NCBI RefSeq assembly: GCF_900105155.1
Contig: NZ_LT629762.1
Span: 5,899,501-5,963,500, forward strand
DNA from: Pseudomonas prosekii
GTDB taxonomy: Bacteria; Pseudomonadota; Gammaproteobacteria; Pseudomonadales; Pseudomonadaceae
DNA length: 64,000 nt
Direction: 5' to 3'
Numbering within the stretch: position 1 is the stretch's first letter; each line of letters begins with the position of its first letter. Of this stretch, positions 42,660 through 50,846 are shown in pieces. The notes under the pieces are model-generated. The model was not told the origin of the DNA and did not search any database. It was given only the letters and a program-made list of their open reading frames with translations. Position numbers and translations under genes: made by a program.

Positions 42660-43591
42660 CATTTTTGCTTGATCAGGAATTTTCGAGTGAGGTTCGCGAC
42701 GTCTTCCAGCCGGGTGTCCATAACGAAATGTCCGCCGTCGAGAATCGCAATCTCTGCATTGGGCAAGTCCCGGCGAAAAGCTTCAGCGCCTGCAACGGTA
42801 AAGGCCAAATCATGCTTGCCCCAGATAACCAATGTGGGTAGCTGATGTTCACGCAGCCATTGCTGCCACGCCGGGTAGGCATCGATATTAGTGCGATAGT
42901 CATAGATCAGCGCCATTTGAATCGCGCCTTCACCGGGGCGGTTGAGGAATGCCACTTCGTCTTGCCATAAATCGGGGTTGTACGCTGTGACGTCCGGGTC
43001 GCTGCCAACATGCCGCTGTCGAGTTACATCCAAGGATAAATGAGCCGCCTGGAACTTGGCCTCATAGGCATTGCGGTCGGCCCAGTAAGCTTTGCGGCTG
43101 TCCCACATCTTGCCCAAACCTTCTGCATAGACATTGCCGTTTTGGAACACCATTGAGGTTACGGCTTCGGGCCTTGCGATGGCTAATCGCATACCGACGG
43201 GAGCGCCGTAGTCCTGCATAAACAAGCTGTATCGTTTGAGCCCGACTGCGTCCGTGAAGTGCTCCATTACCTTGGCAAGGTGATCAAATGTGTAGACGAA
43301 CTTGTCTGGTGGGGGCGCATCGCTGTTACCGAAGCCTGGGTAGTCCGGAGCAATGAGGTGAAAACGGTTACCCAATTGCTTCATGAGATCGTCGTACATA
43401 CGAGACGAGCTGGGCACTCCATGAAGGAGTAATACGGAGGGGGCGCTGGGATCGCCAATTTCTCGATAGGCGATATTTACTCCATCGACCGTCACTTGGC
43501 GGTACTGCATTTTTGGCGTTTCCGCTTGGGCGTGTCCGAAGCCCAAAAGCATCGTCAACACGAGAAAGGAGAGGTATTTAAGTAAGGGCAT
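42659..43591 (-). CDS. Secreted haloalkane dehalogenase/epoxide hydrolase-like enzyme
   Basis: A 310-residue alpha/beta hydrolase with a signal peptide ending GHAQA before ETPKM. The nucleophile position is Asp (FMQDYGAPVG), not Ser, the oxyanion motif is LLHGVPSSS, and the catalytic His is in DGGHFVMD. An Asp nucleophile points to C-halogen or epoxide cleavage rather than esterase activity. The ATG at 43591 is chosen because GGAG lies 8 bases upstream; the GTG just before it is possible. The divergent LysR at 43951 is its likely regulator, with 14-base repeats between them. Confidence 0.85.
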   Translation of the reverse strand: MPLLKYLSFLVLTMLLGFGHAQAETPKMQYRQVTVDGVNIAYREIGDPSAPSVLLLHGVPSSSRMYDDLMKQLGNRFHLIAPDYPGFGNSDAPPPDKFVYTFDHLAKVMEHFTDAVGLKRYSLFMQDYGAPVGMRLAIARPEAVTSMVFQNGNVYAEGLGKMWDSRKAYWADRNAYEAKFQAAHLSLDVTRQRHVGSDPDVTAYNPDLWQDEVAFLNRPGEGAIQMALIYDYRTNIDAYPAWQQWLREHQLPTLVIWGKHDLAFTVAGAEAFRRDLPNAEIAILDGGHFVMDTRLEDVANLTRKFLIKQK

Positions 43592-43673
43592 CACCGGTAC
43601 TCCAGTGGGTGCAGAGCTAATCTGCGGAGAAATTAGCCTGCGTGTTGATGTTGTTTTGCGCTGCTTCTGATAC

Positions 43674-43715
43674 TCGATAACTGATAGTCGATAACTGATA
43701 TTCGATAAACCGCTG
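43674..43715. repeat. 14-base tandem repeats in a divergent promoter
   Basis: Units starting at 43674, 43688 and 43702 share tcgataactgata; the third is partial (tcgataaacc). They lie between the hydrolase (minus) and the LysR regulator (+), about 85-110 bases from the hydrolase start. Each unit contains gat..ctgata, resembling the T-N-A halves bound by LysR proteins. The remaining 359 bases of this interval contain no gene. Confidence 0.6.
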
Positions 43716-43950
43716 AATCAGCGGAATGGCTAACAATGGCAATGCGGTATTTCACCTAGTGAAAGAATCAATAGGGCGCACGTACTTGAATCCCGGCGCA
43801 GGGCTGGGCATCTTCGCGCTAGCGGTGCTCACGGAAGGTCCATTGCCTTTTGGCAGTCTCGGTTGAGAATAAAACTGATCACTGCTCGGCCAATCGCTGG
43901 GCAACGGTCAGAGTTACAATGCATCACGAACCCAATCTTTCGGTGATCCA

Positions 43951-44835
43951 ATGCTTCTAAGACACTTGCGGTATTTGTTGGCAGTAGCTGACCACGGTGG
44001 CTTCACCCGAGCCGCAGAAGTCCTGCATGTGTCTCAGCCGACACTGTCGCAGCAGATACGGCAGCTGGAAGAAACGCTTGGCGTCAGCCTTTTTGACCGA
44101 ACATCGCGGACTGTCAGACCCACAGATGCTGGACTTGCCTACATCGAATGCGCCCGGCGCGTACTGGTGGAGCTGGCGGCGGGCAAACGGGCATTGCACG
44201 ACGTGAAAGACTTGTCCCGTGGCACGTTAAGGCTGGCCATGGCCCCAACCTTTATGGCGTACGTCTTAGGTCCGTTAGTGCGTGATTACATCGCCCAATT
44301 CCCGAACATTCGCTTGGAGATTTTCGAGTTATCGATGGGCGATATCGAACAGGGACTGGTCGATGACTCGCTGGACATAGCTGTTGCATTTGACCAAGTG
44401 AGAAACGCTGATATCGAATCAATCCCGGCGTTTGTTGAGACACTCGGTCTGATGGTTGGCCGCGCTCACCCACTTTATGACTGCCAGGAAGCACTCACGA
44501 CGGACCAGTTAGCTGAACTTGATTTTGCGTTGCTAACCCCTGACTTCGCTACGCGCATTTGTATCGATGAGTACTTCACCAGTGTGAAAATTACGCCCAA
44601 GGTGACGATTCAGGTCAACTCCGTAAACACGTTGCTTGAAGTCATCCGAAACACCGCGGTCGCCACCATTCTTCCTGAACCCATAGCCACGCAGGATCGC
44701 GCTCTGCACAAGCTGGCCTTGGTCGACAAGGCGCCTCAACGTGGCGTGTCGATTCTAAGACGAAAAAATAACTACCACAGTGCAGCGTCGGTCGCGTTCA
44801 TGAACTTGATGCTTGGATCCGCGGCATTGGACTGA
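43951..44835 (+). CDS. LysR-family regulator (CynR-like)
   Basis: A 294-residue LysR-type regulator. The helix-turn-helix is TRAAEVLHVSQPTLSQQIRQLEETLG; the effector domain starts near 90 (GTLRLAMAPTFMAYVLGPL). The overall look is that of the CynR subgroup. GGTGATCC lies before the ATG. It is divergent from the dehalogenase-like gene. It is probably an autoregulated activator. Confidence 0.88.
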   Translation: MLLRHLRYLLAVADHGGFTRAAEVLHVSQPTLSQQIRQLEETLGVSLFDRTSRTVRPTDAGLAYIECARRVLVELAAGKRALHDVKDLSRGTLRLAMAPTFMAYVLGPLVRDYIAQFPNIRLEIFELSMGDIEQGLVDDSLDIAVAFDQVRNADIESIPAFVETLGLMVGRAHPLYDCQEALTTDQLAELDFALLTPDFATRICIDEYFTSVKITPKVTIQVNSVNTLLEVIRNTAVATILPEPIATQDRALHKLALVDKAPQRGVSILRRKNNYHSAASVAFMNLMLGSAALD

Positions 44836-44985
44836 GAATAGAGTACTGACAATAGAGTACTGACCATTACGCCCAGTGAAATGCTGGATTGCAATTAATG
44901 GTAATTCCTCTGTTTGGTAGGGGAGAGCAAGATGACTCCATCGACACGATCACCGGGTCGAATCCAGAAAAAACCGGAGTACGTC

Positions 44986-45615
44986 ATGTCCCAACAACCC
45001 ATCAAACTTTATCGTCACCCATTGTCTGGCCACGCGCATCGTGTCGAATTGATGCTCTCACTGCTCGGCCAGCCAACAGAATTGATATTTGTGGATCTGA
45101 TGAAGGGCGCGCACAAAACGCCCGAATTCCTGGCGCTCAATAGCTTTGGCCAAGTACCGGTGATCGATGATAACGGCACCGTTCTAGCGGACTCGAACGC
45201 CATTCTGGTCTATCTCGCTGCTAAATACGGCAACGGCGAGTGGCTGCCCACTGATCCTTTAGCGCAGGCAAAAGTGCAACGCTGGCTGTCAGTTGCCGCC
45301 GGGCAGATCAACTCAGGCCCCGCTACCGCTCGACTGATCACTGTGTTCGGTGCCGGTTACAACGCGGAGGATGCGATCAGCAAGTCCCACACCCTGCTGA
45401 CGGTGATGGAGCAAGAATTGGGTAAAAGCAAATTCCTGGCTGGCGACAAACCGACCGTCGCCGATGTAGCAGCCTACACCTACGTCTCCCATGCTCCAGA
45501 AGGCAATGTTGCACTGACTGACTATCCTAACGTTCGGGCCTGGTTGAGCAGTATCGAGGCATTGCCAAATTTCGTAGGTATGCAGCGCACTGCCAAGGGC
45601 TTGCAACAAGTTTGA
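44986..45615 (+). CDS. Glutathione S-transferase
   Basis: A 209-residue cytosolic transferase. The thioredoxin-like N-terminal domain ([38 protein letters not shown], with the cis-Pro VP and the glutathione-binding DS) is followed by the all-helical domain ([18 protein letters not shown]). The ATG at 44986 has GGAG upstream. It lies between two LysR genes and is about 200 bases from the LysR at 45814. It probably conjugates electrophiles to glutathione, keeping company with gor and glutaredoxin. Confidence 0.9.
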   Translation: MSQQPIKLYRHPLSGHAHRVELMLSLLGQPTELIFVDLMKGAHKTPEFLALNSFGQVPVIDDNGTVLADSNAILVYLAAKYGNGEWLPTDPLAQAKVQRWLSVAAGQINSGPATARLITVFGAGYNAEDAISKSHTLLTVMEQELGKSKFLAGDKPTVADVAAYTYVSHAPEGNVALTDYPNVRAWLSSIEALPNFVGMQRTAKGLQQV

Positions 45616-45696
45616 TCCAACGGCCGGAGCTACCCGGGGAAAATTCCGGGTGGCTTTCGCTAATTCAACTACGATCACTTCGAATTTTCGCCTGTC

Positions 45697-45729
45697 GCAC
45701 TAGTCATCTGGATAGGGTTTGCACTAGTC
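45697..45729. promoter_or_regulatory. Direct repeat upstream of the LysR pair
   Basis: gcactagtc occurs twice, at 45697-45705 and 45721-45729, in the region upstream of the LysR gene at 45814. The 24-base spacing puts the copies on about the same helix face. A regulator site is possible. Confidence 0.4.
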
Positions 45730-45813
45730 GCTCCAGGCGACACTTTTTTGCATCCATGTCTGCTCGCTCTCGCGATCAGATCTTGCTGTCCCTACACCAC
45801 GGCAGAGTCGCCT

Positions 45814-46734
45814 ATGGATCGCTTTCAGGAAATGCAGATATTCATGACGGTGGCCGAAGAAGAAGGTTTTGCGGCCGCCGCCCGTCGTTTGAATATTTCT
45901 CCCCCCAGCGTTACCCGTGCCATTGCTGCCATGGAGGAACGCATCGGCACTCAGTTGCTCTCACGCACAACTCGTAGCTTGCACTTGACTGAGGCTGGGC
46001 AACGTTATCTCGATGATTGCCGACGAATACTCGGTGAGATCAATGAAGCGGAGGAAGCTGCTGCTGGCAGCTACTCAGTTCCATGTGGGCACCTGACGGT
46101 GACAGCTCCCGTGCTTTTCGGGGAGTTGTACATCGCGCCTTTGCTGGCTGAGTACTTGGATCAATTTCCTTCCGTACATCTCAACGCGTTACTGGTTGAC
46201 CGCGTGACAAGCATGGTGGATGAAGGTATCGATGTGGCGATCCGTATTGGCCATTTGCACGAGAATAATCAGCACGGTATTAAAGTTGGCGAGGTGCGCC
46301 AGGTCATTTGTGGTGCCCCCAAGTATTTCGAGGAATTCGGCAGGCCCCGCCATCCTGGCGAGTTAGGTTCCGCCAAAATCGTTATGTCTTCCGCAAGCCA
46401 TTTGTTGAGCGATTGGCAATTTGAGAATGAAGGAAATGCACTAAGCTTTCGTTTCGATCCGCAGCTAGTCGTTACCGCAAATCAAGCTGCCATCAATATT
46501 GCTTGTCTGGGCTGGGGTGTGACACGTGTGTTGTCCTATCAGGTGGCTAGTCAAGTAGCCGCCGGTGAACTGGAAGTGGTACTCCAGGATTTTGAACCGC
46601 CCGCTTTACCCATCCAGGTCGTTTACCTCAAGAATAATCGCGTACCAGCGAAGATACGTACGTTCGTGGATTTCCTCACGGAACGTCTGGGACGTGATAC
46701 GGCACTTCGACCTACGATGAAAAGTGCGCTCTGA
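45814..46734 (+). CDS. LysR-family regulator, first of a tandem pair
   Basis: A 306-residue LysR regulator with the helix-turn-helix GFAAAARRLNISPPSVTRAIAAMEERIG and an effector-binding domain from about residue 90. The ATG at 45814 gives the family N-terminus MDRFQEMQIF. Its TGA overlaps the next ATG as TGATG, so the two regulators are translationally coupled. They share the MDRF.EM N-terminus and the QVVYLK/HVVYRE ending, so the pair probably arose by duplication. Confidence 0.9.
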   Translation: MDRFQEMQIFMTVAEEEGFAAAARRLNISPPSVTRAIAAMEERIGTQLLSRTTRSLHLTEAGQRYLDDCRRILGEINEAEEAAAGSYSVPCGHLTVTAPVLFGELYIAPLLAEYLDQFPSVHLNALLVDRVTSMVDEGIDVAIRIGHLHENNQHGIKVGEVRQVICGAPKYFEEFGRPRHPGELGSAKIVMSSASHLLSDWQFENEGNALSFRFDPQLVVTANQAAINIACLGWGVTRVLSYQVASQVAAGELEVVLQDFEPPALPIQVVYLKNNRVPAKIRTFVDFLTERLGRDTALRPTMKSAL

Positions 46735-47645
46735 TGGACCGCTTTCATGAAATGCTCATGTTTGAAGCGCTCTCGGAGCGGCCAAGCCTAGCGGCAGCTG
46801 CGCGCCGTCTTAACGTTTCTGGCCCGACGGTTGTTCGCGCGATTGCTCGGTTGGAGAGGCGTCTCGGGGTGCCGTTATTGCAACGGAGCACTCGTGGAGT
46901 GTCGCTGACTGAGTCGGGTGCTGCATTCATGGCTGATTGCTCCCGCATCCTCAAAGAAATCGAAGATGCAGAAGCCTCAGCTAAAGGCCTTCATGTTCAG
47001 GCTCAGGGTAATCTGACTGTCTTGCTTCCACTGCTTTTCAGCCGCTATGTAATGACGCCTTTGCTTGCGAGCTACATGGAGTTTTATCCCGAGGTCCGAG
47101 TATTCGCCCATTATCATGATCGTTTTCCAAACATGAACGAGGAGGGGCTTGATGTCGCCGTGCTGGTCGGAAATTTGCCAAGTTCCTCGTTGATAGCAAG
47201 GCCGGTTGGCTATGTTCGTACGATCGTATGCGGCAGCCCCGCCTATCTCGAAAGCCATGGTGTGCCCGCCGAGCCTGAGGATCTTAAAAGTCACCGGCTA
47301 ATTGGCATTCAAGCTTATCGGGAGAAGATCAACTGGGATTTTTCCAACCAAGGCTTTCAATCCACCCTTAAGGCCCGATCACGCGTTAGTTGCACCACCG
47401 TTCAATCTGCCATCGATGCGGCGGCTCATGGCGCGGGACTTACGCGCTGCCTCAGTTATCCCGCCTACGATTATTTAAATGGCGGTCGGTTGCGCAGGGT
47501 GTTGCAACCTTTCGAACTGCCAGCGCTTCCAGTTCATGTCGTTTACCGAGAAGGGCGTAGGGCTTCAATGAGAGTGCGCAGTTTTGTCGACCACATTGTC
47601 GAGGGCCTGCGCGAACATCCGGCAATGTTGCCGGATGTTCATTGA
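46734..47645 (+). CDS. LysR-family regulator, second of a tandem pair
   Basis: A 303-residue LysR regulator. The helix-turn-helix is SLAAAARRLNVSGPTVVRAIARLERRLG. The start overlaps the preceding stop. The effector domain is diverged from that of its partner, which suggests different ligands or a heteromeric arrangement. Its likely target is unclear: the convergent hydrolase copy 2 lies directly downstream. Confidence 0.9.
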   Translation: MDRFHEMLMFEALSERPSLAAAARRLNVSGPTVVRAIARLERRLGVPLLQRSTRGVSLTESGAAFMADCSRILKEIEDAEASAKGLHVQAQGNLTVLLPLLFSRYVMTPLLASYMEFYPEVRVFAHYHDRFPNMNEEGLDVAVLVGNLPSSSLIARPVGYVRTIVCGSPAYLESHGVPAEPEDLKSHRLIGIQAYREKINWDFSNQGFQSTLKARSRVSCTTVQSAIDAAAHGAGLTRCLSYPAYDYLNGGRLRRVLQPFELPALPVHVVYREGRRASMRVRSFVDHIVEGLREHPAMLPDVH

Positions 47646-47682
47646 GCGTTCGGCGATCCCGGACTGAGGTCGCCGACTAGCT

Positions 47683-48459
47683 TCATTTGTCGTTAGCTGC
47701 TTTTTCGATCAGGCTGGCGACGACTTTCGGGTTGGACACCATCACAACGTGCGAGGCGTCTTTGACTGCCACGGTTTGCCTGGCGTGTGCCCGCTCGGCC
47801 ATGAATACCTGGGCTTGTGCCGGAATGTTCTTGTCGGCGGTGCCATAGACGAACCAGGAAGGAATGGTTTTCCAGGCCGGCTCGGTCGATGCTTCATTTA
47901 GCGCGGCGACAGTTACGGGACGTTGAGTCGCCGCCATCACGCGCGCGTCCGCGCTTGAGACGTCGGCTGCGAACTGGTCGTGAAATTTTTCTTGCTGGAT
48001 ATACAGATCTTTGCCGCCGTCAGCCAAGGCAACTGGAGGAGCGAGGGTAGGGCCGAGCGTGCCACCCGGAAAACGTCCAGATAAATCTGCGGTGGATTCA
48101 CCTGCTTCGGGTGCAATGGCTGCGACGAATACCAGTGCTTTGACATTGGTGTTGCCGTAGGCCGCTTCGCTGATGACCGGGCCTCCATAGGAATGTCCGA
48201 CCAGCACGACTGGCGTTTTAATGCTGGCGAGCACATCGGCGACCGACTGCGCGTCACCTTTGAGAGAGCGCAGCGGGTTCGACGCTGCGATAACTGGATA
48301 GCCATCTTTTTCCAGAATTTTGACGACGCCATTCCAACTGCTCGAATCGGCGAAGGCGCCGTGTACGAGTACCACAGTCGGTTTGACCGGCGCAGCCAGC
48401 GCGGCGGCGGCAGTAACCATCGCAGCTGCGAGGGCCAGACCTGCAAAAATCTTTTTCAT
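47683..48459 (-). CDS. Secreted alpha/beta hydrolase, copy 2
   Basis: Same length (258 residues) and nearly the same sequence as copy 1 at 39623, including GHSYGG and KDASHVVMVS. Differences are concentrated in the signal peptide, plus a few conservative changes (NTNV, QEKF, SSAD and the C-terminal AANDK). The upstream regions share only the ribosome-site sequence AGGAAC. Such conservation argues for a recent duplication or gene conversion. Confidence 0.88.
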   Translation of the reverse strand: MKKIFAGLALAAAMVTAAAALAAPVKPTVVLVHGAFADSSSWNGVVKILEKDGYPVIAASNPLRSLKGDAQSVADVLASIKTPVVLVGHSYGGPVISEAAYGNTNVKALVFVAAIAPEAGESTADLSGRFPGGTLGPTLAPPVALADGGKDLYIQQEKFHDQFAADVSSADARVMAATQRPVTVAALNEASTEPAWKTIPSWFVYGTADKNIPAQAQVFMAERAHARQTVAVKDASHVVMVSNPKVVASLIEKAANDK

Positions 48460-48720
48460 TTAATGTTCCTCTGTAAGCGAGAGATGGGCTGTGAGCGACA
48501 GCAATAGTTAAACCGCTGGCTGTGTCCTGTATGTGTCGAAGTAGCGAGTGCTCCGCATGGAACTGTGTCTAATGCCACTTTTGCTACAAACAGATACAAG
48601 CTCTCCAGCATTTCAGTAGGCGAAACATTGGATTGTGTTTTGTGTTCGTTCTCACCAAAGCGATTAAAGCGGAGCATGCGTTTCAAGCACTTTATTAACG
48701 CCGGACCGCGGAGCTGCCTG

Positions 48721-49344
48721 ATGAAACGAGTACTCATGCTGTTAGCCAATGGTGTCGAACCAATGGAGATGGCGGCTTTCACCGACGTGCTCGGCTGGGC
48801 TGACTTGCTCGGTGACTTTCCTGTTGAGTTAGTGAATGCAGGCCTTCGCAGGAAAATTATTACTACGTTCGGGCTCTCGCTTAATCCCAATTACCTGCTG
48901 AGCGATTTGGACGTCAGTAGCTTTGATGCTCTGGCATTGCCGGGTGGTTTCGAGCCGTCAGGATTCTATGAGGAAGCGCTTAGTGAGCCTTTCCTTGAAA
49001 CCATTCGCCAATTTGTTGATGCCGGCAAACCTGTCGCCAGTGTTTGTGTGGCATCGGTGTGCTTGGGTGCGGCGGGCGTCCTACGTGATAAGAATGCGAC
49101 GACGTATCACCAGGAGGGCGGAAAACGGAAAAACCAGTTAGTGGAATCTGGCGCTCTGTTCCTGGATCGACCTGTCGTAGTTCACGACAACATCATTACT
49201 TCCAGCGGTCCGGGCACCGCCACTGAAGTTGCGTTCTTGCTGTTGGAAAAACTGACCAGTCTAGAGAACGCTACTTCTATCCGCCAAAAAATGCGCTTCG
49301 CCACACCTGATCGGGATTGGTACGACACGCCGCAGGTGCCGTAG
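48721..49344 (+). CDS. DJ-1/PfpI-family protein
   Basis: A 207-residue class I glutamine amidotransferase-like protein. The nucleophile is Cys109 in ASVCVASVC, with Glu16 (VEPMEM) and the PGG strand (LALPGGFEP) typical of the DJ-1 subgroup. Members act as glyoxalase III or deglycase, chaperone or redox sensors. GGAG lies before the ATG at 48721; earlier in-frame ATGs lack a site. It is the first gene of a + strand series with the cysteine hydrolase, a glutathione transferase and a redox fusion enzyme. Confidence 0.88.
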   Translation: MKRVLMLLANGVEPMEMAAFTDVLGWADLLGDFPVELVNAGLRRKIITTFGLSLNPNYLLSDLDVSSFDALALPGGFEPSGFYEEALSEPFLETIRQFVDAGKPVASVCVASVCLGAAGVLRDKNATTYHQEGGKRKNQLVESGALFLDRPVVVHDNIITSSGPGTATEVAFLLLEKLTSLENATSIRQKMRFATPDRDWYDTPQVP

Positions 49345-49386
49345 TCCTCACTCAATATTATTTATCGACTTTCTGCAGGTAATTGT

Positions 49387-49932
49387 ATGACTGACACAGC
49401 ACTTATCGTCGTTGATATTCAGAACGACTATTTCTCCGGTGGAAAATGGGAACTCAACGCCGTTGACGCTGCGGCAGATAATGCTGCGCGCGTAATCGCA
49501 TCGGCACGTGTTCGAGGCGACACAGTCATTCACATTCGGCACGAAACCCTCGCTGCCGATGCTCCTTTTTTTGTGCCTGGCTCCGTTGGTGCGCAACTGC
49601 ATGAAAAGGTGCGTAATCAGAGCGACGAATTGGTCATCGTCAAACACTTTATGAATCCATATCGCGAGACACAACTGCGCGAGGTGCTGGAGAAGCAGGG
49701 CATTAAAAAAGTCGTTGTTGTCGGCAATATGAGTCACATGTGCATCGATGCGGTCACTCGCTCATCTGACGATTTCGGGTATGCCACAACAGTCATCCAC
49801 GACGCCTGCGCGACTCATGATCTGGAATTTAATGGGGTAAAAGTTCCATCAGCTCTGGTGCACGCAGCCTTCATGGCCGCCTTGCAATTCGGCTACGCCA
49901 AAGTGCAGAGCGCAGATGAATATCTCTCCTGA
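49387..49932 (+). CDS. Isochorismatase-family cysteine hydrolase
   Basis: A 181-residue hydrolase with the catalytic triad Asp10 (VVDIQNDY), Lys86 (IVKHFMNPY) and Cys119 (NMSHMCIDA), i.e. the cysteine subgroup (nicotinamidase-like) rather than true isochorismatase. CAGGT precedes the ATG. It follows the DJ-1 gene after 42 bases and precedes the glutathione transferase gene by 31 bases, so it is in one operon. Amide substrate unknown. Confidence 0.9.
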   Translation: MTDTALIVVDIQNDYFSGGKWELNAVDAAADNAARVIASARVRGDTVIHIRHETLAADAPFFVPGSVGAQLHEKVRNQSDELVIVKHFMNPYRETQLREVLEKQGIKKVVVVGNMSHMCIDAVTRSSDDFGYATTVIHDACATHDLEFNGVKVPSALVHAAFMAALQFGYAKVQSADEYLS

Positions 49933-49963
49933 TTTCCCCTCGATAGGTTCAGAGGTTAACCCG

Positions 49964-50644
49964 ATGGCAAACCCATCCGCTGCATTGGACTATTACTACT
50001 GGCCGACGCCGAACGGGCAAAAAGTCGCGATTTTTCTTGAAGAATCTGGCCGTCCCTATACAGCTCATCCGGTCAACATCAGCAAGGGCGAACAGTTTTC
50101 TCCCGAATACACAGGGCTTTCACCAAACCAACGCATACCAGCGATTGTAGATAACGAAGTTGGTGTTTCAGTTTTTGAATCGGGCGCAATTTTACTGTAC
50201 TTGGCTCAACGTCGTGGTCAGTTTTTTCCGAGAGACTCTAAAGGGGCCGCGTCGGTTCTACAGTGGTTATTCTGGCAGGCTGCCAGTCTCGGCCCGATAC
50301 TTGGGCAAGCAGTGTTTTTTTTAAACTACGCCTCCGAGCATGTCCCGCTTGCGGTAGAGCGATTCAGTAAAGAGACCGAGCGACTGTATAGAGTGATGGA
50401 GCAGCAGTTGAGCCATCAATCTTTTATTGCAGGTGAATACTCGATCGCTGACATGGCGATTTACCCATGGTTGCTGCAACACGAAAAGCAAGGCATGAAA
50501 TTGGATACCTATCCGCACATTGCCGCCTGGCTTGCGAAAATTACTGCCCGGCCAGCGGTGATCCGTGCCTACGCTAAAGGAGAGGAAATTCGCCCATCAG
50601 GGCAAACCGATCAGGACAGGAAAAAGCTCTACAAGTTGTCGTAA
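49964..50644 (+). CDS. Glutathione S-transferase (YfcG/YghU-like)
   Basis: A 226-residue transferase. The N-terminus YYWPTPNGQKVAIFLEE is typical of the Nu-class YfcG/YghU enzymes, which have disulfide-bond reductase activity with glutathione instead of classic conjugation. The helical domain includes FIAGEYSIADMAIYPW. AGAGGT lies before the ATG at 49964; an ATG at 49916 would add a leader overlapping the preceding gene. Probably reduces glutathione-mixed disulfides or organic peroxides. Confidence 0.88.
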   Translation: MANPSAALDYYYWPTPNGQKVAIFLEESGRPYTAHPVNISKGEQFSPEYTGLSPNQRIPAIVDNEVGVSVFESGAILLYLAQRRGQFFPRDSKGAASVLQWLFWQAASLGPILGQAVFFLNYASEHVPLAVERFSKETERLYRVMEQQLSHQSFIAGEYSIADMAIYPWLLQHEKQGMKLDTYPHIAAWLAKITARPAVIRAYAKGEEIRPSGQTDQDRKKLYKLS

Positions 50645-50846
50645 GGACCGTCGCTGCGACTGAAGGAAATGATGTAAAGGCGTGCGGGACGCCAATGTGT
50701 CTCGCAGATACGTGTAACGCTCCGGCCTGCAAGGCGTTGCATTGATGGTATCGGCGGGTGCTCAGTGAACACCTCGTTGGTGACGTCATTCATGGGCGCC
50801 GGGAAGCGAGTGAATTGCACCTGTTTACGAATCCGTAGAGGTGATC

